Source: Desulfobacteraceae bacterium (GTDB lineage: Bacteria; Desulfobacterota; Desulfobacteria; Desulfobacterales; SKZT01). Taken from it: DNA of 43,218 nucleotides. Each line of letters starts with the position of its first letter. Position 1 is the first letter of the stretch. Where the stretch lies: contig JAABTQ010000027.1 of NCBI GenBank assembly GCA_011389745.1, positions 1-43,218 of the forward strand, read 5' to 3'. The notes under the pieces were generated by a model, which searched no databases, was not told the DNA's origin, and saw nothing but the letters and a program-made list of their open reading frames with translations. Positions 32,083-39,206 of this stretch are shown in pieces. Position numbers and translations under genes: made by a program.

Positions 32083-32123
32083 ATTTAGTGTCAACGTGGA
32101 GAAGGTATTGTTGACCACCTCTA

Positions 32124-32918
32124 TTATCCTTTGGAGCCGAGTCTCAAACCCCCGTGGATAAAATAAACATCTCCGGCAAGGGCCTCATTTTTGTATAATT
32201 CTCCCACCAGTGATGCCACTTCTTCAGGCTCGACAAGTCTTCCGATGGGCACCTGGGTTAAAATACCATCCAGCGCTTTCTGGTTCATGTCTTTGACCAT
32301 GGGAGTTCCCACATAGCCGGGAGCCACGGCAACACATCGAATCTTATCCGCCAGGCCGCGACGGAAAAATTCCGCTGTAATGACCTTGGGCATAACCGAC
32401 ATGGCTGCCTTGGATGAGGAATAGTTGATCTGACCCGCGGTTCCTAAAGAGCCGGTAGAAGACACCAAACATATCAGCCCTTTGCAATTGTTGTTGATCA
32501 TTCGTTCCGCACATTCCCGAACAGTCAAAAAAACCCCTGTAAGGTTGATGTCCAGAACTTTTTGGAAAAAATCCAAAGGCATTTTCTTTTTGACTTTTCC
32601 GGTTTCACGATCCGTAGAAACCAGGAGGCTGTCTTTGATGATGCCGGCAAAGGGAGCTACCAGGTTAATGGCACCGAATTTTTCAATGGCCGTGTCGGCA
32701 AGCTTCCCGTTGTCTTCCTCCGTGGTTACATCCATCACCACCGTAGAGACCTCACCATGTATGGCCCTTATTTCTTCTTCAGCAAGCTTCAAGGGTTCTT
32801 CAGATATATCCCCGAGAACAACCTTGCCGCCGTTTTCAACCCAGTATTTGGCCAATGAAAGGCCGATACCGCCTCCTCCTCCAGTGATTACCGCAACTGA
32901 ATTCTTAATTTCCAGCAT
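32124..32918 (-). CDS. SDR-family oxidoreductase (possible 3-oxoacyl-CoA reductase)
   Basis: This 264-aa classical short-chain dehydrogenase has TGGGGGIG (13-20) for the cofactor, LVAPFAG in place of the usual NNAG, DINLTGVF, the catalytic Ser near 153 (LVSSTGS) and Y166-SSS-K170. The acidic GDISEE after the second strand suggests NAD rather than NADP, whereas PhaB-type acetoacetyl-CoA reductases usually prefer NADP. Position as last gene of the minus-strand PHA unit suggests it supplies or consumes 3-hydroxyacyl-CoA. It follows the 162-aa gene by 18 bp, with a GGGAGG ribosome-binding site. Confidence 0.85.
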   Translation of the reverse strand: MLEIKNSVAVITGGGGGIGLSLAKYWVENGGKVVLGDISEEPLKLAEEEIRAIHGEVSTVVMDVTTEEDNGKLADTAIEKFGAINLVAPFAGIIKDSLLVSTDRETGKVKKKMPLDFFQKVLDINLTGVFLTVRECAERMINNNCKGLICLVSSTGSLGTAGQINYSSSKAAMSVMPKVITAEFFRRGLADKIRCVAVAPGYVGTPMVKDMNQKALDGILTQVPIGRLVEPEEVASLVGELYKNEALAGDVYFIHGGLRLGSKG

Positions 32919-32936
32919 GGCTTTCTCCCTCCCGGT

Positions 32937-33425
32937 TTAATTATTATCCTTGTCTTCTTTTTGAAAATATTGACCGACGGTATTCATTATTTCCATGAAC
33001 TGTTCACTTTGTTTTGTCATGAGATCCTGAAAAACTTTTGCGGTTTCTCCCTGGTCAATACTTTTATCACGCAAAAGCATTTGCAAATGACGAATGGTTT
33101 CATCCTGGTCGGCAACCTTTTTTTTAAGTGCCTCATATTTTTCTACCAGGCTGATATAATCTTCCTTGGGTACAACACCGACCATTGTCATATATTCCCT
33201 GAATGTGTTCTGGAACTCTTCGGTGGCATTCCGCCAGGTTTTTATGTACTCGGGAGCATCTTTTTCAATGTTTTCGAGGCCGTAAAATTTCCGAAACATG
33301 GCTGCCATTTCTTCAAAGCCTTTAAAACCCTGATGGCTTAATTTGAAAAAATCTTCCATCTGTTTTTGGTTTTTGGCGGCACTTAAGAAAAGATTGCCTA
33401 AAAACTCTAAATACTTGTCATCCAC
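32937..33425 (-). CDS. Small helical PHA-locus protein, possible PhaE-like partner
   Basis: This 162-aa protein is entirely helical, with a predicted coiled coil at about 95-120 (YEALKKKVADQDETIRHLQM) and no Cys or signal peptide. Its length and helical content recall the C-terminal part of PhaE or the PhaR/PhaM-type synthase partners, but I cannot align it confidently to either. It lies 68 bp downstream of the large second synthase-like gene and 18 bp upstream of the SDR gene, so it may be that enzyme's accessory subunit. This is an inference from position. Confidence 0.6.
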   Translation of the reverse strand: MDDKYLEFLGNLFLSAAKNQKQMEDFFKLSHQGFKGFEEMAAMFRKFYGLENIEKDAPEYIKTWRNATEEFQNTFREYMTMVGVVPKEDYISLVEKYEALKKKVADQDETIRHLQMLLRDKSIDQGETAKVFQDLMTKQSEQFMEIMNTVGQYFQKEDKDNN

Positions 33426-33493
33426 TATATTTCTCCGGACACTTTTGAAGGTTTATTGGACCTATATTGAGCGATCCCATCTATAGGAATCTT

Positions 33494-35155
33494 TTAATCT
33501 TTCTTTTTTTTATCGATCTCTTCATCCAGATCAAGATGAAACCTTACAGGACCCCGGCAATTATCACCAAAACAGGTGTGCAGGGCGCATTCTGATGTGG
33601 GAAGTGACCAGGAAGTGGCAATGGCCACATGGCCTTTAGGAAATGCCGAAACCTCTGCTTTGACATAATCGAGAGGTGCTAAGGCTGTTTCTTTTTCCAC
33701 GAGATCATCATTGACCCCAAAACAGATAAGCCATTTGATACCCTTTTGCTCAATCCGCTTCAAATTAAGTTCATGGTCGAACATTTTAACTGGAAGGGTT
33801 CCATCTTTGGTAATAGGGATATTGTAGGAATCGAAACTCATTTTGGTGATGGCCATGGGAAGATCAGTTCTCTCGTAGTTGAGCCAGTAGTTAATGGCTG
33901 CAGCTGTTTTGCCCACTTTGGTTATTTTGGATTTTGCAAGCCGGCCAAACATCATTAAATCCCGGTAGTAGGCGGCGATCGGGGATTCATGCTCAATGCT
34001 TTTGATTTTGTACACCCACCCCATCAGTTTTCCATCCGCTACTTTATTCCCATTGGGATTCGTTTTGGTTCCATAGGCAAGATCATTGAAACGCTCGGGA
34101 AGGCAGTTTAAAAACTTTGCCAGGCCGTCACTTCGGGTTCCATCCATGGGAGCCACACAGGTAATCAGGGCATCAACAAGGCCATCCAGTTTGCCCGTTA
34201 AATAATCACAGACAACCATGTAGCCACCCTGGCAGTATCCGTTAAGGGTGATGGGTTTGGAGTTTCTTTCCAATATTTTTTCACAAAAATACCTGGTGTC
34301 CAGACAGTCGTCTTCAGGGGTCATTAACTGTAGTGCTTCGGTGGTATTGATGTCTTTCATAATCCGGATGTAAGTGGGGATACCGCTGTTGGCAAAGCAG
34401 TGGGCATAACTTCGGTTTTCTTTGGGCAGGAAAGCCAGAATGTTTGCTCCAAGAACAAACGGGGGCACAATGAGAATCGGTTTTTTGTCCGGATCAATTT
34501 TGATTTGATTATCAACAGGGGCTACCTGATAAAGAAAAAAGCGATTTGTTTCCGCTACCAGTTCGTGATGGCCGCGTTCGAAATGAAAACCGTACTCAGG
34601 CTCGATCTCAAGGATCGCCTTGGGGTAATCCTCAGCCAGCATTTTGATCAGATCGGATTGACGGGTTATAAATTCGCTGAGAGTTTCACCTTCATGGCGA
34701 ATGAATGGAAACCATGTTTTGATCACGGCAGCGATCGCATTTTGAATTTCATATTCATGGTAGCTGGAGATAGCTTTCATGCTGCTTTGAAACCCGCGGC
34801 TGAAAATTTCCATATTAAATTCAAGAAGATCCATATAAGACTGGAAGCTTTCCAATGGAGGTGTATTTAGAAGCTTTTTTTGTTCTACCCCGTTGAAATA
34901 TAGTGTCGCCATGAGATACGGAATTGTGAATTCATTGGCATATTTGGAAAATCCGGCATGATAATCCTGGATCATCCGAACCAGTAGCGAGAATGTCTCA
35001 AGGTTTTTAACAGAGTTTAGATCCATATCTTTTCCATTCAGATTGCAATCATGCAAAAACATTTCAGGTAACTCTCCACGATTTAAAATAATAAAAAGGT
35101 ACTCCAGGGGCTTAACCCCTGGAATTCCATTATAACCTTCCATAAAATCAGGCAT
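33494..35155 (-). CDS. Second, large PHA-synthase-like alpha/beta hydrolase
   Basis: From the ATG at 35155 the protein has 553 residues. The hydrolase core contains the synthase-type Cys nucleophile Cys308 in TLNGYCQGGYM, an Asp in CFGVNDDLVEKE (483/484) and His509 in FPKGHVAIAT. About 200 helical residues precede the core. This is close to a class I/II PhaC in size but quite unlike the class III PhaC at 29657. The start overlaps the end of the upstream phasin gene by 8 nt in another phase, so translation is probably coupled; no separate ribosome-binding site is seen. The C-terminus is charged (EEIDKKKKD). Function as polymerase or depolymerase-like enzyme is not proved. Confidence 0.82.
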   Translation of the reverse strand: MPDFMEGYNGIPGVKPLEYLFIILNRGELPEMFLHDCNLNGKDMDLNSVKNLETFSLLVRMIQDYHAGFSKYANEFTIPYLMATLYFNGVEQKKLLNTPPLESFQSYMDLLEFNMEIFSRGFQSSMKAISSYHEYEIQNAIAAVIKTWFPFIRHEGETLSEFITRQSDLIKMLAEDYPKAILEIEPEYGFHFERGHHELVAETNRFFLYQVAPVDNQIKIDPDKKPILIVPPFVLGANILAFLPKENRSYAHCFANSGIPTYIRIMKDINTTEALQLMTPEDDCLDTRYFCEKILERNSKPITLNGYCQGGYMVVCDYLTGKLDGLVDALITCVAPMDGTRSDGLAKFLNCLPERFNDLAYGTKTNPNGNKVADGKLMGWVYKIKSIEHESPIAAYYRDLMMFGRLAKSKITKVGKTAAAINYWLNYERTDLPMAITKMSFDSYNIPITKDGTLPVKMFDHELNLKRIEQKGIKWLICFGVNDDLVEKETALAPLDYVKAEVSAFPKGHVAIATSWSLPTSECALHTCFGDNCRGPVRFHLDLDEEIDKKKKD

Positions 35156-35420
35156 CGGTTTTTGTGCTGTCGAAAAATTCCTGCACTTTTTTAAAATTGC
35201 CGTCCACTGTATTTTTAAAATCACTCCGAGCTTTTTTGTAATTATCGAGCCACTCTTTAATCACTTTTTTGCCTTCCGCAGGAAGCCATTCAGCCTGGTT
35301 CAAAGATGTACTGATCATAGTCTCTCCCTGTTCCTGAAGGGTAGACAGAGCGTTAAAAGAGTTGTCAAAGGTGGCTTTCTGAAAGTCGATGATTTGTTTA
35401 AATAAATGTTTCTGGTCCAT
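35148..35420 (-). CDS. Phasin-like granule protein
   Basis: This 90-aa helical protein (LFKQIIDFQKATFDNSFNAL, then KKARSDFKNTVDGNFKKVQEFF) is a paralogue of the proteins at 27592 and 35470. The ATG at 35420 is chosen because AAGGAG lies 6 nt upstream; an in-frame GTG at 35426 abuts that box. It overlaps the start of the second synthase gene by 8 nt and follows the first phasin by 49 bp. It probably covers the PHA granule surface. Confidence 0.82.
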   Translation of the reverse strand: MDQKHLFKQIIDFQKATFDNSFNALSTLQEQGETMISTSLNQAEWLPAEGKKVIKEWLDNYKKARSDFKNTVDGNFKKVQEFFDSTKTDA

Positions 35421-35469
35421 ATACACTCCTTGTATTTTAATGTCGGTTGTGAGATAAAGCTCTTATTGT

Positions 35470-35718
35470 TTAAACAAAAGGCTCTTCCATTTTTGTAAAA
35501 TTGTCGCTGACCATTTTCTTGTAGTCTTCTCTGGCATTTTTGAACATTTTAACGGAATCGTCAAAAGCCTTTTTGCCCTCTTCAGGCATCCATTGCATCT
35601 GCCCGATAACATCGTTGGCCAGTTTTTCAGCCTGATCCTGAATTTGTACAATTGCATTGTAGGTGTTGTCAAAAGTGGTTTTCTGAAAATCAATGATTTG
35701 CTTTACATAATTTTCCAT
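35470..35718 (-). CDS. Phasin-like granule protein, first gene of the minus-strand PHA unit
   Basis: This 82-aa protein is MENYVKQIIDFQKTTFDNTY followed by a helix with QMQWMPEEGKKAFDDSVKMF and a C-terminus NFTKMEEPFV. The segment [W/M]-x-P-E-[E/G]-[N/G]-K-K is shared by all three phasins of the window. The start at 35718 has AAGGAG 8 nt upstream; the frame could be extended to 35793 but that would place the -10 box within the gene. It is transcribed from the strong promoter at 35793-35820, divergent from phaR. Confidence 0.83.
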   Translation of the reverse strand: MENYVKQIIDFQKTTFDNTYNAIVQIQDQAEKLANDVIGQMQWMPEEGKKAFDDSVKMFKNAREDYKKMVSDNFTKMEEPFV

Positions 35719-35792
35719 GTTATAAACTCCTTGTTTTTTTGTTTTAGTTTGTTGTTTGTTTATTGTGCGTTGCCTGATCAGGTTTAATCTCA

Positions 35793-35844
35793 ATTATAGG
35801 GAATTAATCGATATTGTCAAGGAAAATATATTGCAGTGCACAAA
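35793..35844 (-). promoter_or_regulatory. Promoter and putative PhaR operator of the phasin-synthase unit
   Basis: On the minus strand a consensus TTGACA (35815-35820) and a consensus TATAAT (35793-35798) are 16 nt apart. The motif TGCAGTGCACAAA (35832-35844 on the plus strand) lies 11 nt upstream of the -35 box. The same motif occupies the same place before the phasin at 27855. The site also lies 63 nt upstream of the phaR start, so PhaR could regulate both directions. Confidence 0.78.
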
Positions 35845-35907
35845 AGTTTCTTAATTAATTATGTTGCGTTTTTTTTACCTATATTCCCATACTTCATCAG
35901 AGGAGAA

Positions 35908-36372
35908 ATGGCAGAAATAATACTGCTCAAAAAATATGCCAATCGACGACTGTATGACACGGACCAAAGTGCTTATGTGACACTTAACGAGGTGGCTGAC
36001 CTTATAAAAGCAGGAAATCAGGTTAAGGTCATTGATGCCAAATCCGAAGAAGATGTTACCCCGTTTATACTGTCACAAATCATCATGGAAAATGCCCGTA
36101 AAAAAAATGCGCTTCTTCCGGTAACGTTACTTCATCTGATTATTCGACACGGTGATAATGTACTGGAAGAGTTTTTTGAAAATTACCTCGAGCAGACCAT
36201 CAAGAATTATATCACCTATAAAAGCGCAGTGGATGAGCAATTCAAGAAATGGATGGATTTGGGGATGGATTTATCCGATATGACACAAAAAACAATTACG
36301 GGCTTGTCTCCTTTTAAAAGCATTTTCAAAAATCTCGCCGAGGAAGAGGAAAATGATAAGAAGGGAAAATAG
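35908..36372 (+). CDS. phaR: PHA synthesis regulator PhaR
   Basis: This 154-aa protein starts with the PHB/PHA accumulation regulator DNA-binding domain: ILLKKYANRRLYDTDQSAYV followed by TLNEVADLIKAGNQVKVIDA, nearly the family consensus. The middle (ILSQIIMENARKKNALLP) is the accumulation-regulator domain that binds polymer. PhaR represses phasin genes until PHA granules titrate it away. ATG 35908 is preferred to an in-frame ATG at 35836 because homology begins there; AGGAG is only 2 nt before it, an unusually short spacing. It is divergent from the phasin-synthase unit and shares its control region. Confidence 0.93.
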   Translation: MAEIILLKKYANRRLYDTDQSAYVTLNEVADLIKAGNQVKVIDAKSEEDVTPFILSQIIMENARKKNALLPVTLLHLIIRHGDNVLEEFFENYLEQTIKNYITYKSAVDEQFKKWMDLGMDLSDMTQKTITGLSPFKSIFKNLAEEEENDKKGK

Positions 36373-36411
36373 AGGGTTTTAAAAGATTCACCTGGCCCTC
36401 AAAATCGAATT

Positions 36412-36435
36412 AAAAAAGGTGGGGCAACCTTTTTT
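36412..36435. terminator. Likely bidirectional terminator after phaR
   Basis: AAAAAAGGT (36412-36420) and ACCTTTTTT (36427-36435) form a 9-bp inverted repeat with a 6-nt loop, with an A-run on one side and a T-run on the other. It lies 40 nt after the phaR stop. The stem has only two GC pairs, so efficiency is uncertain. Confidence 0.45.
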
Positions 36436-36526
36436 AAATTGTTTCCGGCACCTTTGAAAATGGGGTGGGCTGAGATAAAATGTGATTTGAGTTTTCACAA
36501 TCCAAAATGGGTTCAGAATATCTTCA

Positions 36527-37378
36527 ATGAAACCATCAAACCATCTGTTTAACTTGACCAGTCAAGAAAACAAAACCCTTTATGAGTCGGACAAGATTCA
36601 ATCTGCAAAGATGTCGGATGTGGATAGTCAAAATATTGTGTCGGGACTGGTTGGGGTGATGGTGGACATTACGGAGCTCCGCAGGGTTGAGCAAGACCTC
36701 TACCTCTACCAGGACAAGCTTCGCGGATTGACAAGTTCCATGACTTTGGCCGAGGAATTTGAACGTCATAAAATTGCCACAGATCTTCATGAACAAATTG
36801 GTCAGGCTTTGGCTGTGTCCAGAATGAAGCTGGGTGCACTTCAAGAGACGGCAATCACTCAGGAAATGTTACAGGCTCTGGGTGAAATCCGGGAACTTAT
36901 CGGTCAGACCATCCAGGATGCAAGATCCCTGACATTTGAATTAAGCCCTCCGGTGCTCCATGAAGTGGGTCTGAAGGCAGCTTTGGAGTGGCTTGTGGAA
37001 AACTTTGCAAGTCAGGGAAAAATCAGCTATAATTACCATGATGATGGGAAAACCCCAAATCTTGATGGCAATATACGTGTTTTGTTGTTTCGGGCAACCC
37101 GGGAGCTTCTTTTCAACGTGGCATTTCACTCCAACGCTGCTAAGGCTTCCTTAGGGTTATCAGAAGATCATGAAAATGTTTACATACGAGTGGAAGATAA
37201 TGGCGTTGGATTTGATCCGGCTAAAATCGACGATAAAGTCGCCGAGCTATCAGGGGTCGGACTATTCAGTATCCGGGAACGAATAAAGCATTTGGGTGGT
37301 CGCCTTGAAATTAAATCCAGGCTTGGGCAAGGAACAAGAGTCACCATTGTTTGCCCCAAAAAATACCAAAGGAAATGA
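36527..37378 (+). CDS. NarL-type sensor histidine kinase, N-terminally short
   Basis: This 283-aa protein has a HisKA_3 dimerisation region with the phospho-His in IATDLHEQIGQALAVSR and an HATPase domain (ATRELLFNVAFHSNA N-box, VEDNGVGFD G1 box, GVGLFSIRERIKHLGG G2). Before it lies only the end of a PAS/PAC domain (VSGLVGVMVDITELRRVEQ), so the sensor part expected in such kinases is missing or degraded. There is no transmembrane segment and no ribosome-binding site at 36527. The kinase may have lost its input domain by deletion; the catalytic part looks intact. Its response regulator follows after 20 bp. Confidence 0.85.
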   Translation: MKPSNHLFNLTSQENKTLYESDKIQSAKMSDVDSQNIVSGLVGVMVDITELRRVEQDLYLYQDKLRGLTSSMTLAEEFERHKIATDLHEQIGQALAVSRMKLGALQETAITQEMLQALGEIRELIGQTIQDARSLTFELSPPVLHEVGLKAALEWLVENFASQGKISYNYHDDGKTPNLDGNIRVLLFRATRELLFNVAFHSNAAKASLGLSEDHENVYIRVEDNGVGFDPAKIDDKVAELSGVGLFSIRERIKHLGGRLEIKSRLGQGTRVTIVCPKKYQRK

Positions 37379-37398
37379 TTCAAAAAAAGGGCGGGGCT

Positions 37399-38049
37399 AT
37401 GAGTATACCGATTTTATTGGCTGATGATCATAAAATTATGCGTGATGGTCTTAGATCGCTGCTTTCCAGGGAACAGGGGCTGGAAGTCGTTGGAGAGGCT
37501 GAAAACGGAAGAATAGCAGTAAAGATGGCCCGAAAGCTCAGCCCGAAAATAGTCATTATGGACATTACCATGCCGGAACTCAATGGTATGGATGCGGCGC
37601 GTCAGATTCTCAATGAATGTCCGGGGGCCAAGATCATTACACTGTCAATGCATTCAGACCGGCGTTTTGTGGTGGAAATGTTCAAAGCGGGTGTATCAGG
37701 TTATTTGCTGAAGGATTGCGCGTTCGAGGAACTGTCCCGCGCTATAAAGGTGGTTCTGGCCAACCAGAAATATGTCAGTCCAGCTATCGCCGGCATGGTT
37801 ATCGAGGACTATGTTGACCATATGTCAAGTGACCGGATACTTGCCGGTGAATTGACCAATCGTGAACGAGAGGTGCTTCAACTGATTGCGGAAGGCATGA
37901 CCACGAAGCAGATTGCCTCCAGATTAAATGTCAGCGCAAAAACCGTTGAAACCCATCGGCGAAAAATTATGAAAAAACTTAATATTCATAGTATTGCGGA
38001 GTTGACCAAGGTGGCTATTCAGGAAGGGCTGACTTCTGTGGATACCTGA
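37399..38049 (+). CDS. NarL/FixJ-family response regulator
   Basis: This 216-aa protein from ATG 37399 has a receiver (LLADDHKIMRDGL, Asp in IVIMDITMPELNG, Lys in YLLKDCAFE) and a LuxR-type helix-turn-helix (LTNREREVLQLIAEGMTTKQ then IASRLNVSAKTVETHRRKIM). The start is chosen because GGGCGGGG precedes it and homology begins there; the frame is open back to 37351. It partners the histidine kinase upstream. Its last 35 nt overlap the 3' end of the convergent aroQ gene. Confidence 0.92.
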   Translation: MSIPILLADDHKIMRDGLRSLLSREQGLEVVGEAENGRIAVKMARKLSPKIVIMDITMPELNGMDAARQILNECPGAKIITLSMHSDRRFVVEMFKAGVSGYLLKDCAFEELSRAIKVVLANQKYVSPAIAGMVIEDYVDHMSSDRILAGELTNREREVLQLIAEGMTTKQIASRLNVSAKTVETHRRKIMKKLNIHSIAELTKVAIQEGLTSVDT

Positions 38050-38509
38050 CTGTACTACGGTTTATCAGTCCGATCAGGCCGTCAAGGGCAAGAGCATAGC
38101 CGACAACTCCAAATCCTGAAATCTGCGCGGTGGCGATGTCGGCGACCAGAGATTTGTGACGGAAAAGTTCCCTTTTATATATGTTGGTGATATGAATTTC
38201 GATGATGGGGGCACCTATAAGAAGCAGTGCATCGCGGATAGCTATACTGGTGTGGGTAAAAGCTGCCGGATTAATGATGATGCCGTTGATGCCTGATAAA
38301 AAAGTGTGCTGAATTTTTTCTACGATGGCACCCTCATAATTGGATTGAAAAGTTTCCACGAGGATTCCGGCCTTTTCTCCCTGACGTTTCAACCCATTGT
38401 TAATTTCCTCAAGGGTTGTGCTTCCGTAAATTTGCGGCTCCCTTTTACCAAGCATATTCAGATTGGGTCCGTGAATAATGAGAATTTTTTGCTCCTGAGT
38501 TTCCGCCAT
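38015..38509 (-). CDS. aroQ: Type II 3-dehydroquinate dehydratase
   Basis: This 164-aa protein has the AroQ signatures IIHGPNLNMLGKREPQIYG, FQSNYEGAIVEKI, IINPAAFTHTSIAIRDAL and EIHITNIYKRE, including the catalytic Tyr, Asn and His. It dehydrates 3-dehydroquinate in the shikimate pathway. The family is usually about 145-150 residues; the extra C-terminal stretch (RSTVRYPQKSALPE) is the part that overlaps the convergent response-regulator gene by 35 nt. It is the last gene of the def-fmt-rsmB-rpe-aroQ run. Confidence 0.94.
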   Translation of the reverse strand: MAETQEQKILIIHGPNLNMLGKREPQIYGSTTLEEINNGLKRQGEKAGILVETFQSNYEGAIVEKIQHTFLSGINGIIINPAAFTHTSIAIRDALLLIGAPIIEIHITNIYKRELFRHKSLVADIATAQISGFGVVGYALALDGLIGLINRSTVRYPQKSALPE

Positions 38510-38527
38510 TCTATTTTCCTTTCAAAT

Positions 38528-39193
38528 TTATACGGCTTTTGCGATTAACTTACGGAATTGGGCAATCGTTTCCTTATAATTTGTGCTTTGGTAAATCGCT
38601 GATCCTGCTACGAATATATCAGCCCCTGCAGATGCAATTTTGCCGATGGTGCTTTTGTTCACGCCGCCATCGATTTGAATCAAGGTTGAATAGCCTCCAT
38701 TGGTGATTATTTGGCGGAGGGTTTTTAATTTTTCAAGGCTGTTTTCAATAAATTTCTGGCCTCCAAAACCCGGATTTACGCTCATAATCAGGACATAATC
38801 AATATCTTCCAGCACCCATTCCAACGCATTTAGCGGTGTTGAAGGGTTAAGCGCTACTCCGGCGCGTATATTTGTATTTTCCTTGATGAGTTGAATGGTT
38901 CGGTGCAGATGCATGCAGGTTTCAGCCTGAACACAAATATGGGTTGCTCCGGCTTTGGCAAAATCATTGATGAATAAATCAGGATTTTCGATCATTAAAT
39001 GCACATCCAGGGGAAGATCCGTCACTTTTTTAGCAGCTTCGACCACCAGAGGGCCCATGGTAATGTTGGGTACAAAATGTCCATCCATGACATCAACGTG
39101 AATCCAGTCAGCCCCGGCATCTTCAACAGCGCGGATTTCTTCGCCCAGGATCGAAAAATCAGCAGATAAAATCGATGGCGCGATCAGTTTCAT
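38528..39193 (-). CDS. rpe: Ribulose-phosphate 3-epimerase
   Basis: This 221-aa TIM-barrel protein begins LIAPSILSADFSILGEEIRA and has WIHVDVMDGHFVPNITMGP (metal-binding His-Asp pair), LPLDVHLMIENPD, MSVNPGFGGQKFI and LIQIDGGVN, the complete set for Rpe. It interconverts D-ribulose 5-phosphate and D-xylulose 5-phosphate. AAGGAG lies upstream of the ATG. It is 13 bp downstream of rsmB and 18 bp upstream of aroQ. Confidence 0.96.
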   Translation of the reverse strand: MKLIAPSILSADFSILGEEIRAVEDAGADWIHVDVMDGHFVPNITMGPLVVEAAKKVTDLPLDVHLMIENPDLFINDFAKAGATHICVQAETCMHLHRTIQLIKENTNIRAGVALNPSTPLNALEWVLEDIDYVLIMSVNPGFGGQKFIENSLEKLKTLRQIITNGGYSTLIQIDGGVNKSTIGKIASAGADIFVAGSAIYQSTNYKETIAQFRKLIAKAV

Positions 39194-39206
39194 TTAAATA
39201 TTCTCC

